A stretch of DNA of 64,000 nucleotides, from positions 3,061,902 to 3,125,901 of the forward strand of contig NC_087076.1 in the NCBI RefSeq assembly GCF_026151205.1, given 5' to 3'. The notes under the pieces were generated by a model. That model ran no database searches and was not told the origin of the DNA. It saw only the letters and a program-made list of their open reading frames with translations. The first letter of the stretch is position 1, and every line of letters starts with the position of its first letter. The stretch comes from Bolinopsis microptera. Its lineage: Eukaryota; Ctenophora; Tentaculata; Lobata; Bolinopsidae. This document shows positions 18,501-61,959 of this stretch, in pieces. A program made the position numbers and the translations under genes.

Positions 18501-18690
18501 AAGCATCAGTTATGTTTTAATTTCTCTTCATCATATAGCCCCCAAACAATACTTTTTACCGCATCAAAAAATTTCAATCACAACCAAAGTTATAAATATA
18601 TTTAGGTATATAGCGTCACGAGGGTAAATGTGAGCTAGTTGTGAAATTCTGACGTAGCATACAGCATAACACCGCGCGTTGAAATCCGCT
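18501..18690. repeat. Direct repeat flanking the Helitron remnant, left copy
   Basis: Shares CAGTTATGTTTTAATTTCTC, ACTTTTTACCGCATCAAAAA and GACGTAGCATACAGCATAAC with 19665-19905, in the same orientation. The right copy has an extra 65 bp or so in the middle. The two copies bracket the helicase fragment. Confidence 0.8.
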
Positions 18691-19123
18691 GTAGTCGAAA
18701 ATTTTATTAAAGGACACTATAAGGGAGCGAATTTATCGTTCGAATTTATCGGTCATCGCTAGTCAATGGTCAAACAATCCAACAAATATGCTTTAGTTCC
18801 CGAACCCTGCTTCACTGAAAATTGATATGAATTACACATTTGAATCATTTCGGTAAATGTCAGGTCCCTCACGGGCTCATCGTCTCATTTGATAGATCTG
18901 TTCAAATTGAAGTTTTTACGTATGAAAGAATTGTGATAAAAAAAAGGAAATTTGTGCTGAATGAAATTGGTAAAATGACATAATCTATCAAATGACTTTA
19001 GATCCTAAATCAAATAGGTTAATAAATGGATATTTACGTAGGTTGACAAAACGTTAATTCAAAATTATTATCATTATATGAAATTATTATATGAAAATTG
19101 ATTGCTATGAAAATAAGTAATAG
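18691..19123. other. AT-rich spacer next to the Helitron remnant
   Basis: No gene seen. Probably noncoding transposon sequence. Confidence 0.4.
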
Positions 19124-19680
19124 CTAGTTATGAAGACAATCCTTGAACACGGGATTCTTTGCAATATTGCCCCGACTTGACAGCACCAAGATATCCTTAG
19201 GATCGTGTGTTCTTGACAGAGCGACGCAAAGCTGTCCATGATTAAAACATTCGGACCTAAGGTCCAGTCCAACTATAGTGATGTCTTGTCCCTGAGCACG
19301 ATTTATGGTCATGCTGTAACATGGCCGAACCGGAAATTGTTTTCTACGAAATATAATGCCGTTAGAAGCGTCTGTTGGTACCAGGGTTATTCGTGGAATC
19401 AATATTATAGTTCCATTTTTGTTGAAGGCTTCAATTGTGTTTCTATGGAGACGTGACATAATTGGATGGACGTGACATAATTGGATGGTTAATATTGCGG
19501 AGAACAATAATAGGCGTCCCCACCTTCAACTTCAGTTTATGTGGTGGAAGTGAACCAATATTCACAGTGTTTAAAAATTCCACTGGATAAGTCGCCTGGC
19601 CATCCTCTGATAGGGATGAGTCGATAGATGTATACGTTGTTGACTGTCCTGGAATTTCGTCAATTGAGGAAATTTTAAAA
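19124..19680 (-). pseudogene. Helitron PIF1-like helicase, C-terminal fragment
   Basis: On the minus strand the 19680-19490 part encodes PGQSTTYTSIDSSLSEDG and YPVEFLNTVNIGSLPPHKLK, then KVGTPIIVLRNI; after a frameshift the 19470-19124 part encodes RRKQFPVRPCYSMTINRAQG, then FNHGQLCVALSRT. These are the final SF1B helicase motifs (V and VI) of Helitron Rep/Hel proteins. The frames are thrown out of register by a tandem duplication of 19 bp (19451-19469 and 19470-19488). The Rep nuclease and earlier helicase motifs are absent, so this is a dead fragment. Confidence 0.85.
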
Positions 19681-19905
19681 ATCAGTTATGTTTTAATTTC
19701 TCTTCATCATATAGCTCTGTTATACTGTAGACATAATGGAATTTATCTAACAATGGCGACAGCGTTGTTAGTATTCGGATTCCAAAAACGATACTTTTTA
19801 CCGCATCAAAAAATACCAATCACAACCAAAGTTATGAATATAAGTCATAGCGTGAGCTAGTTTTGAAATTATGACGTAGCATACAGCATAACAACGCGCG
19901 TAGTT
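19665..19905. repeat. Direct repeat flanking the Helitron remnant, right copy
   Basis: Pairs with 18501-18690; see that entry. It overlaps the start of the helicase fragment by a few bases. Confidence 0.75.
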
Positions 19906-20290
19906 AAGATGTTTTTGCTCGCGCACGTGCATTTTAACGTTGCTACGCAACAGCGCAGTAAACCTTTGCTAAAATAACGACATTATTCTAACGGTTATTT
20001 TACCTCACTTCCGACGTTAATTATAAAAAATCTAAAGCCTAAATCAAAATTCTAAGAATGCTATAGCCTATTCCTATCCTTTTTCTACTACCCTGCTAAA
20101 AATGGCGAGGTTTCAACTCCATTTGCGAGCTGGGTTTGATTTCACCAGAGGGTCATTTTGAGGTCGAATTTCGGTGTTTTTTCTTCTATGTCCCCGTTGC
20201 CGGGGAAATTTCGTCAAGTTTAAATTATAGTATAGATATGTTTTGGAATCAGAATCAAAAATACATGATCAATTGATGCTATTTTCGTAT
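19906..20290. other. Intergenic stretch, no gene seen
   Basis: Mixed AT-rich sequence; no coding or repeat signal beyond short GCGCGCG-type words. Confidence 0.4.
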
Positions 20291-21262
20291 GCTCAGGCAT
20301 CATATCTATGGTGGCCGAGGAGGGTCATTTTTAAAAATAAAATAAAAACCATACTCACGTGGCCGAGGAGGGTCATTCGGCCGAGGAGGGTCATCATGCA
20401 TTTTTTAAAAATGGCCCTGCTCGGCCATGGCCGAGCAGCATGAAAGTAAGCCTGGCCATCTCAAAGTGATTATAATAATTAAATGTTTCGCAGATTGGCA
20501 ATTGATCGGTGTTGTACACACTGCACTGATAATGATATCACGTTGAACGTGTAATGTAAATATAGTGTGCGGATACATGCGAATATATCATATATATTCT
20601 AAATGACTAATGCGTGAGACTAGTCTAACTTTTGTAGCGCGATGCGTTACTGTGCCGCGCCGAGCTGCCATGAATTGACATCGTCAATTAAGTCTAACTT
20701 TTGACTAAAATTGTTATAAACCAACTTTCATGAGACAAAATTTTTCGGCGACATTCCTACCTTTCTTAAATTGACCCTCCTCGGCCGAATGACCCTCCTC
20801 GGCCACGTGAGTATGGTTTTTTTATTTTATTTTTTAAAATGACCCTCCTCGGCCATGGCCGAGGAGGGCCATTTCTTGTTTGGCCCCGCTCGGCCATGGC
20901 CGAGGAGGGCCATTTCTTGTTTGGCCCCGCTCGGCCATGGCCGAGGAGGGCCATTTTCGTCATATTGTTTGGCCCTGCTCGGCCATGGCCGAGGAGGGCC
21001 ATTTCTTGTTTGGCCCTGCTCGGCCATGGCCGAGGAGGGCCATTTTTTTCATATTGTTTGGCCCTGCTCGGCCATGGCCGAGGAGGGCCATTTCTTCGTC
21101 ATATTGTTTGGCCCTGCTGCGCTCGGCCATGGCCGAGCAGGGCCATTTTTAAAAATGACCCTCCTCGGCCGAATGACCCTCCTCGGCCACGTGAGTATGG
21201 GTTTTATTTTATTTTTAAAAATGACCCTCCTCGGCCACCATATCAGAGCATTTCTGTAAAAA
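20291..21262. mobile_element. Foldback element with GGCCATGGCC module arrays
   Basis: The ends are inverted copies: left CATATCTATGGTGGCCGAGG (20301) and right CCTCGGCCACCATATCAGAG (21230-21249), and the match continues inward through ACTCACGTGGCCGAGGAGG. The right arm (20771-21250) holds about seven tandem modules of 40-50 bp, each centred on the palindrome CGGCCATGGCCG; the left arm holds one. The unique centre (20445-20765) is AT-rich. Long open frames in several frames here are a by-product of the repeats. The structure resembles foldback (FB) elements: long inverted repeats made of tandem subrepeats around a short core. Confidence 0.8.
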
Positions 21263-22063
21263 TAAAAATCTTTGGCGAGTGATTTAGTTGTTAACAATCA
21301 GTGGGGCCGAATTATATTATTATATTTAAATGATAAGTTTATATTTAAATGATAAGTTTATTTAAAATATATGGCGGCTCAGTTTATGCAAAAAAAATCA
21401 AATTACATTAATATTTATATTAGGAATGTGGAGTGGCATCGCCAAGTAAAACTTTTATATCATATTTACGAGCGACTCACTGCAAATACGCCGCGCAAAA
21501 GGTTCTACGAATGCGTCTCTATTTTTATTTTCGCATTGGATATCGATTAGCTGATTGGCTGATATGTAGACACATGAATGAATTAATTACACTAATGAAC
21601 TTTGTGATAACATAGTTCAGTAATGCGTTTATACTTATTTGGGCATCACCTGCTGTATTGTCTTAACCCACGTGCTGTATTGACCATATTCGGTGGCCAG
21701 CTGCTCGCCCGTTATGGAATAATCAAAGTTCTGTCTGATTTGTGGAGAAGCGTAACAGGCGCGTGGCAGGCCATTCTTCCTCTCTTATTATACACACCGT
21801 TAGAGGGTTGCGTGCCAGTTCTGTCCTTCCAGTTGATCGTTCATCGTTACACTTCTGCAATTTCTCTTCTAGCTGCTTTTAAGATAGTTCCACGGAAGCG
21901 CTTTCTCTCTTTCTCTTGCTAGAATGCGTCTGTGAATTGTTTGTTTTTAAGTTCGTTTCCTCCTGACGCTGACTGAACAAACATTTAACCGCCCTAATTC
22001 GGAGTTGTGTGTGGTACCATCAGCAACCTAATCGGCAACTGGTCTTAAATTATATTGTTATTG
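21263..22063. other. Upstream region of groucho
   Basis: A duplicated AT-rich unit (AAATGATAAGTTTAT, twice) lies at about 21328-21365. A 99-codon open frame at 21623-21922 has no recognised domain. Part of this span may be groucho promoter or 5' UTR, which cannot be shown from sequence alone. Confidence 0.35.
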
Positions 22064-22079
22064 ATGGCTCTGTTTTTGG
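22064..22079 (+). CDS. gro: groucho: possible first coding exon
   Basis: ATG GCT CTG TTT TTG G followed by a strong donor GTATGT. It would leave one base, which is exactly the phase that the first certain exon (23312) needs, giving MALFLGGSG. The phase match has a one-in-three chance and the exon is short, so this is a proposal only. Other upstream ATGs that were checked gave the wrong phase or a stop. Confidence 0.3.
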
Positions 22080-23311
22080 GTATGTGTTGAGCTGCACAGT
22101 GAAACTTTTGTGTGTTCCATAAATTCGTGCTGATAATCTTGTTTACTGTCGTCGTCGGTCGCCTGCCCAGTGTCGATCTGAATCTTCACAAAAGACCTAA
22201 TAGAGGTCCATTATGTACTAATATGAGTGGACAGCAATTATGCTCCACCTATTTAACCACACAGACCTCTAATTAAAAGAGACGTGGCACATGACCCTCA
22301 ACAATAAGCTTACGGTAATGCCCTCAATTGCATTGTCCGGAGTCCAGTTATAACTCGTTGAACAATTACGCGCCGTTAGCCTTTGAAACCTTTGAGTAGC
22401 ATCATAAATTCAGCTCAGTCTAGCAGTCATTAGCGTAATTTACGAATTACATGAAACTTTTGTTTCGCCTAGCGCATATAATGTGTTCAAGTCGGTAGAG
22501 TGTGGCTTTGATTAACGATTTTAATTTGGATATGTTTGCAATATGTAGACAAGCTGTGTTTCGTTCTGTTGGAAAGATTAGTAGTGGTCGTTGTCTTGTT
22601 TAGTTGTCTCTCCGCTTTGTCTCTATTTGATCTCTGTAAAAAGTGTGGGCCGCATGGCATTTGAAACGCGACAATAGATCGTAAACAAAGCCCGTAATGA
22701 GTATACTTAGGTTTAAAGATTGATTATATCATCTCAATGTTTCAATTTGATAACTCCTCACACTGTACTAGTGGATAAGAAAGCGAGCGATTACTCCCGT
22801 GAAATCATCCTCTTGAAAGGACATTTTACACATAGCTGAGTAGCCCAAGGAACGTCGCAACCATAGCTTTCAGCAGATCCGGACACAACTTCAGCACCTC
22901 GCTGACCCCAGCCACTAGGTCCCAAGGATGGCCCCTCCTCGGCTCAGCCGGTAGTTTAGGTACATTTCCCTCCTACTGGGGGCTCACCATTTGCTGAATT
23001 GTATGAACTGTTAACACTTCACTGATTATTTTCTTGTTGTGGCTTCGTCTAGTGGCCGAACAGTTTCTGTTAAAGTATGAAATGGTTACAATTATATGTT
23101 TCTTTATTAGATAATGCGATCTACTCATAGTCACAGAGGTGTGCGCAAATGTTGCTGCCTTGGATAATTACGGTACATAGCGTACCATGTTGGACTGTTG
23201 GAGCCACCTCCATTATCTTAATATAATGCATTATATTAATATAATGCTTGCAACTGTGTATCCATTTTCCCAACTCGGTTGGTGTGTCTAATAAAGCTAA
23301 TAATATTCCAG

Positions 23312-56214
<32,903 letters not shown>

Positions 56215-56660
56215 GCCCTGACTTGGCTAGGCGCCAGTATCTTGATATCACAGAACTCCGTGACAGAGAATTAAGCAGTCCTTCGCACGTGCAGCTAGGT
56301 TAAATACCAGGCCCAACACTCGCAGTAACGCGCACCGTACATCTTGTACTTTCAGATGTGCAGTGCACAAAGATTGAGATGATGATAGACAATTTAGAGC
56401 TGACCAACCAAACAAAAAACTGACACAATATTGGCGTAAAGAAGTGTGGTATTTGATAGACTTGAGGCGTATTTCACAAAGAAGTGTGGTATTTGATAGA
56501 CTAGAGGCGTATTTCTCCCATTGGCGTTTTCTGGGATTGTGCGGGGTTTGTTACTTTTAAAATTATTTCATAGTTCACGTTAACTTCATTCTTTAAAACG
56601 ATGACAATTAACTTTCGTTAAAGTTGTTGAATCTCTAATAAAGGAAAAAAATAGATTGTT
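56215..56660 (+). other. gro: groucho 3' UTR with polyadenylation signal
   Basis: AATAAA at 56637-56642 about 425 bp past the stop is the first good polyadenylation signal. A 43-bp tandem duplication (AAAGAAGTGTGGTATTTGAT twice) lies at about 56436-56516. The exact cleavage site is inferred. Confidence 0.6.
56637..56642 (+). terminator. Polyadenylation signal AATAAA
   Basis: Canonical hexamer followed by an A-rich run; most likely site for groucho mRNA 3' end. Confidence 0.6.
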
Positions 56661-58183
56661 AAAGCTATTTATTGAGGCTAGATATTATTGATTATTATGA
56701 TGCGTAATTCAGACTCGAAAATGTATGGTAAAACCCCGATTTGCCGAAACTCATGAGCATAATGGGGGCCTTGATTCCCAAACACCAGCTGATGTTTTAT
56801 TTCGGGAAATGTATGACGTAAGTCAAGGCACGGTAAGTCGAGGTTTGGCCAGTTGGGGGTCAGTTATCCCCGCCAAACGCTGATTGAGGATCTTTTGGTT
56901 TAAACGGGTACCTTATTTTTTATGGAATTACGGTTAGAGTGGTTGGATTCCTTGTTGGACAGGTGAAATTAGGACTTGCCTATGGGATTTTGGGGTACTT
57001 ATCTATTGTGCTGTGTATTTGATATACTTCATTTAATATATTGTGAGTGCTGTGGTGACTGATTTAAAGGCAAAACTTGAACTTAAGAAAATTGATTTTT
57101 AATAAGGAACTCCGATTCGTTTGTTTAAGTTTTGCTGAGTCATTTCGCCAAGTTTGAATTATCTTTAAGTTTAACCTTGATACTATTTAAGTAAAAGTCA
57201 TGGACGATTCTCCGTCAAGTGGTGTGAAATGGTTTAAATTTTACTGTTTTTATGTAAATTATATATTTTTAGTATCACGCTATGATTATCCTCTTCTTTT
57301 TACTTTCCATCGTTACCTCTGTTACTAAATACTGAAAAAGACAAACAAAACTCTTACTTAAGTTGATAATCGAGAAACCCAAAGTCGCCTGAAATTTGAA
57401 AACTTTGTGTCCGTACTCCGTAGCTTATGAAACTTCTATAGTTTAGTCGCCTTGCTGTTTAATCTGAGTCAAATTCCTGTGCTCCAGGGATATAAAATAT
57501 TCGAATCGCTTGTTGGGCCGGCCTAGTGAAGGAAGGTAATTAATTCAAACGTTATGCTTGACTTATATAATAGGCCAGGTGGCATCTTGTTGATCTAGTT
57601 CTAGCAAGAAATAATTGTATCTTTGCATTACGTGGCTGTATTGTTGAAGTTTAAGATTAATTTCATTCCGTAGAAAATCTTGTTGATGCCGTTCAAACAA
57701 TAGCATTCATCTTGCTAGCTGTCAAATCGTGGTGCTAAAGAAATCATGGTTACCGTCATTATTCGATTTCATGGTTCAAAATTCCGACAGCCTAAAAACC
57801 ATGGTAGCCATCTGGTTATCATCCCTTCATGGTTCATGATTGAGCGACTTGATAAAACAAAAGAAATCTCATGTGACTCATTAATAGAATAAAGATTCAA
57901 CACGACAGCGACTTTGCTAGACCAATAAAAAAGTCGCGAGCATTTGTAATTTGATTCTGCTCTGTTTGCTGTTATTTCCTGAAACTGTATTGTTTAGGAT
58001 CCTATCTCGCTCTAAAAATAATCACAGATTTTAAAAGGTGTAAATTAAAGAGGCCATCTGTTACAGTTACTCCACCGTTTCTAATCTTCTTGTTCATTGT
58101 TATACTGTATCAACAGCCAACTGTATGAGTATCAGCACTCAAAACATGTCAACAACATTCAAAAATGTCCCGCAATCGCTCTT
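56661..58183. other. Intergenic stretch after groucho
   Basis: No gene seen. It contains one small inverted-repeat element (56729-56850) and otherwise AT-rich unassigned sequence. Confidence 0.45.
56729..56850. mobile_element. Possible Tigger/pogo-like MITE
   Basis: Imperfect terminal inverted repeats AAACCCCGATTTGCCG (56732) and CGGTAAGTCGAGGTTT (56831-56846). The AAACCTCGATTTACCG core resembles the ends of Tigger/pogo elements as I recall them. No clear TA duplication; low certainty. Confidence 0.4.
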
Positions 58184-58735
58184 AAATTTTGGGCAGTATC
58201 TAGATAGCCCGACCCCTGTCCGCGGACAACTGTCCACGAACAACTGTCCACGAACACCTGTCTACCAGATCATATTATAACTGCATAATAACAGTATCCC
58301 CTGAATCAAGCAACAGGTGTATGTGAATAGTTGATTGGTTACCAGATAATATGACCGCAAATGTTATGAAATTTAATGGTATGTATGCAGTATGGTATCT
58401 TGGATGCAATTAGTTACGACTACAGACTAGCATGGACGAAAATTAATGGACCCACGGCCTCCCTAGAGAATGCTCGAGACTTCCTATTCCAGAAAAACCT
58501 CATAAAGAGCTCCATGTCCTGTCCTGGGTGTAACGCATCTATGTCCCTGGTTCCCTGCTCGTAAGGTTGCTTAATCGTTTGACACCACCGCTGATTGGAA
58601 TTCGCGTGCGATGATGTGAACCCTGCTTGATTCAGGGGATACTGTTATTATGCAGTGATATGATCTAGTAGACAGTTGTCCGTGGACAGTTGTCCGCGGA
58701 CAGGGGTCGGGCTATCTAGATACTGCCAAATTTTG
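58184..58735. mobile_element. Merlin-like non-autonomous DNA transposon with 8-bp target duplication
   Basis: Element 58192-58727 (536 bp) is flanked by a perfect 8-bp repeat AAATTTTG (58184-58191 and 58728-58735). Inverted ends of about 115-130 bp start GGCAGTATCTAGATAGCCC; the left arm has one extra copy of a 14-bp CTGTCCACGAACAA-type unit. The centre holds a short ORF (58376-58564) that looks like the N-terminus of a Merlin/ISXO2-type transposase. Eight-base duplications fit the Merlin superfamily. Confidence 0.8.
58376..58564 (+). pseudogene. Transposase N-terminal fragment (Merlin/ISXO2-like)
   Basis: 62 codons. The segment ENARDFLFQKNLIKSSMSCP then GCNASMSLV resembles the start of ISXO2-like transposases: a helix, a xFLxxxGLI/LxxS word and a CPxC zinc pair followed by a hydrophobic MxL. 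The rest of the zinc module and the DDE domain are missing, so it is not functional as a transposase. Confidence 0.5.
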
Positions 58736-58989
58736 ATTTTTTTTGTCTAGAAATTTTATGCGAAACTTGATTCCACTCTCGTTCTACTTCTAGCTTATAG
58801 TCACTTTAACTTCAGTTAACAAATTTATATCCAAATTAATCAAAAAATGGCAGAATTATGGGCAAGAGAATTATACCCACATTTCACATTTGGGAATTCG
58901 CACCAAATTTTATAGCTTTCAACCAAAAAATTGGTAAAATTTTTAAATGCGACAAACTTCACATGGAGTTTCTACATATTCTCTGTGAT

Positions 58990-59125
58990 GCTACAGGTAC
59001 AGGCCTTCACCTAACCATGTGCTTTCGCGCCACTGCGGGCGCGCTTGTTTCACAAGTCAAGAGGCGGGCGCGCGCTACTGCAAGCGCAAGGGCTCTGGAT
59101 AGAGCAACTACAGGCCTACAGCTCA
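58990..59125. repeat. GC-rich repeat fragment
   Basis: Contains GGGCGCGCGCTACTGCAAGC, related to the GCGCGCGCTACTTCG box of the neighbouring MITE family, between two copies of CTACAGGYC-type words. The short open frames over it have no known domain. Confidence 0.45.
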
Positions 59126-59387
59126 ATGTCTGCTAAAATTCGAATTCTGATACCAAAATTAACAACATCGCCATTATCTCACCTAGCTACTATATACAAT
59201 ATATTATATATATATTATATATATGGGTCACCGCCGTCCTCTAATTAGCAAGGACAGTCAACAGCTAGAGCTATACTTAAATAGTTCAAGTCAATTGTTA
59301 ATTGAAAATAATAATATATAATAGAATGTTGTATCAGAAATATTTATTTTTTTGATTTTGACTTATTTTAAATATTATATTCACAGG

Positions 59388-59496
59388 TTGACCATTGTTA
59401 ATGGTCTGGCCCGGCGCGCGCTACTTCGTAGCACTAGTTGCCATCGGGAAGAAAGCGGCGCGCGCTACTTCGAAGAAAACGAGTAACATCCGTCAA
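59388..59496. mobile_element. GC-rich MITE copy 1
   Basis: 109 bp, from TTGACCATTGTTAATGGTC to GAGTAACATCCGTCAA, with two direct GCGCGCGCTACTTCG boxes. No target duplication is visible for this copy. Confidence 0.85.
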
Positions 59497-59502
59497 GTAA
59501 CG

Positions 59503-60088
59503 AGGGGGTGCACGATAAAAATAAACTTGCTCGGATTTTCAAAATTTTTGTACCATTGTTTTCTAAAGACTGTGAGAATTTTTTATACCTTTTTGGAATG
59601 ATTAGTGAGTTTTGCCTAGGTGCCATATTTGATGGTGCGCGGCTTTTGGAGCAAAAGTAGGTGTAAAAGTGAAAAGTCGCGCGCGTAATTTGACGAAATT
59701 CGTTGATTTTTGTCGTATTATTTTGTCATATCTTCGGTTCCTAAACATGAATCATGCTGAAAATTTGTCAGAACCTTCCAATCATACTTAACTACCGAAT
59801 CTAAATTAGTTGGGAGGGATTGGTCTTGATTAAGAGGTCTAAAAATAACAAAATAACTATAAATTCGTTGATAACTCAAATTATTCTGACAGTCGAAATT
59901 GCTCAAACTAATTTAGGTTTAAGTAAAACATAAATGTTTACGTAAGCTGGCCAAATTTCAACAAAATTGTTATATGGGAAGTATTATAACTTTTTGATTG
60001 TTTCCGAAATAATGTGCTGGCCGAAATCAAGCTAAAAAACCATTCAGTGGTCAGCGCGCGCGTCTTACGGTCTATGGCGCACGGTCTA
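59503..60088. repeat. Unknown 600-bp repeat, copy 1
   Basis: Same orientation and order as 60225-60828. Shared words: AAAATAAACTTGCTCGGATT, TGATGGTGCGCGGCTTTTGG and GTGCTGGCCGAAAT. No protein coding seen. Confidence 0.85.
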
Positions 60089-60224
60089 GAAGAACATCCG
60101 TCAAATTCTCAGGGACCGATTTTGACCCAGTAGTGCATCGCGCTACAAGACCTACCCCATACCGTACCCGAGTCTAGTAGGTTATAGTAGAGGCTCTTAT
60201 ATATATATATATATATATATAATT

Positions 60225-60828
60225 AGGGGGTGCACCATAAAAATAAACTTGCTCGGATTTTAAAAATTTTTGTACCATTGTTTTCTAGAGACTGTGAGAA
60301 TTTTCACAATACCAAATTTGTCATACCTTTTTGGAAAGATCAGTGAGTTTCGCCTAAGTGCCATATTTGATGGTGCGCGGCTTTTGGAGCAAAATTAGCT
60401 GTAAAAGTCGCGTAATTTGACCAAATTTGACCAAATTCGTTGATTTTTGTCGTATTATTTGGATATATCTTCAGTTCCTTGAATGAGATCATTCTGAAAA
60501 TTGGCGACGACCTTCCAATAGGGCTTTCACAACTGTCCGAAAAATTTGGTGGATATCGGAGTTGATATAGTGATCAAAATGGGGCAAAATACGCTGCTTT
60601 TAGCTGTAACATAATGTCTGATGGTTGCATATGCTTTAAACTTTTCGGACACCTTCCTTGTAAGTCTATGAGTAAGCTTACCAATTTTTGTTGCAATCGG
60701 AGGTCGGGAAGGATACTTAATATCTATTTGTTTGAAGAAAATTGTGCTGGCCGAAATTAGCGCTAAAAAACCATCCTACAGTCGGCACGCGCGGCTCACT
60801 GTCGATGGCGCACTACCTAATATAATAT
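60225..60828. repeat. Unknown 600-bp repeat, copy 2
   Basis: Direct partner of 59503-60088, diverged especially in the middle. A (TA)n run at 60199-60220 precedes it. Confidence 0.85.
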
Positions 60829-60992
60829 AGGGACCCCAGATACATCTTACCTATTTTTGAACGTAGGTTACTACGGTATAGGTTACTATACAAAGGTTAC
60901 TATACAATAAGTGTATCTTGCCATACGTTGTATGACCCGCCGCGCACGAGTGCGCGGCTCCCCTGTATCGAAAAAACGATAAAGGGTCACTA
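60829..60992. other. Short spacer
   Basis: Repeated GGTTACTA words; nothing recognised. Confidence 0.4.
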
Positions 60993-61121
60993 AGTGAACA
61001 GTTGACGGATGTTACTCGTCTAAATTTCTTCGAAGTAGCGCGCGCCGCTTTCTTCTCTATGGCAAGAGCTACGAAGTAGCGCGCGCCGGGTCAGATCATT
61101 AACAATGGTCAAAGTGAACAG
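60993..61121. mobile_element. GC-rich MITE copy 2 (inverted) with 9-bp duplication
   Basis: Element 61002-61112, minus orientation, TTGACGGATGTTACTCGTC to ATTAACAATGGTCAA. Flanks AGTGAACAG at 60993-61001 and 61113-61121 are a perfect 9-bp duplication. Confidence 0.88.
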
Positions 61122-61199
61122 TGAAACATGAAACAGTGAAACGTGAAACAGTGAAACATGAAACGACATGAAAATAAATGGGGGTCACGACGTGATACA

Positions 61200-61429
61200 A
61201 ATATTAATGGACTAGCCCGGCGCGCGCTACTTCGTAGCACTCGCCTCGGGCGGGCCATTTCACATTTCGTACTATAGACTAGGCCGCGCTCAGCCTGTAA
61301 TTCCGCCTATTTTCTATGATTATACACATAAATGTAATAGCCTGAGGTTCCCAGGTAAGCCATTTCGAGAAGAAAGCGGCGCGCGCTATTTCGAAGAAAT
61401 TTAGACTGTAGACGAGTAACATCCGTCAA
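61200..61429. mobile_element. GC-rich MITE copy 3 (longer form)
   Basis: About 230 bp; ends as in the short copies but with an internal segment (GCTCAGCCTGTAATTCCGCC and AGCCTGAGGTTCCCAGGTAAG-like sequence) also found near 16374. It may be closer to the parent element than the short copies. Confidence 0.75.
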
Positions 61430-61959
61430 CTTTATTAAATTAGTATTACTAACCTTGTTGTAGGGTCATTTTGGCATTTTCCAAAATAACTATTTTGATC
61501 ATAATCTAACCCTTTATTACAACAATGAATAGAAAGGACCGAGAAGAAGGACGTGGAGAGAGGAGAATACAGAGATAAGACGAAGGGATGCGCAGAGGAG
61601 ATCGCGAGAAGTGGAGCCCTAATGGCAAGGAACTCGATAGACGGTTTAGATTCTAATATAGATTGACGTTGGGTTTTATATTTTAAGTTTATATGCATGA
61701 CAGTATTAGTCCAGTATTTAAGGGTAGTATTTTAGAGCATATATTTATGTACGACATTTAGTACAGCAGGGTAGTGCAGAGAGTTTTAGGGAAACAGAAA
61801 GTTTATTTCAACATCTCTGTTTTGGTTATCAAAGAGTTCAGTTTAACAACTCTGTTTTGGCTATAGGAGGATAGTTAAAGATATTGTTAAGGGCTCTTAC
61901 TAATTCGCTCGCCCAAAAAATTCACGTGACTTTGGTTTTTATGGTTTTGCAGCCGTACA
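61430..61959. other. Intergenic stretch, no gene seen
   Basis: An 87-codon minus-strand open frame (61435-61698) has no known domain. A duplicated CAACTCTGTTTTGGCTAT / CATCTCTGTTTTGGTTAT pair lies at about 61811-61866. Confidence 0.4.

Noticed and set aside
20766..21297. Several overlapping open frames rich in GHGRAGP or AMAEEGHF repeats
   Set aside because: They arise from GC-rich tandem modules in all frames and have no domain; the region is a foldback element.
21623..21922. 99-codon open frame upstream of groucho
   Set aside because: No domain, no splice or codon evidence, and hydrophobic content consistent with chance translation.
22924..22950. ATG GCC CCT CCT as groucho start exon (donor near 22950)
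   Set aside because: It leaves two bases, which is the wrong phase for exon A, and the extended frame hits a stop.
58858..59248. Two overlapping open frames of 92 and 67 codons
   Set aside because: They cross the GC-rich repeat fragment and share no known domain.
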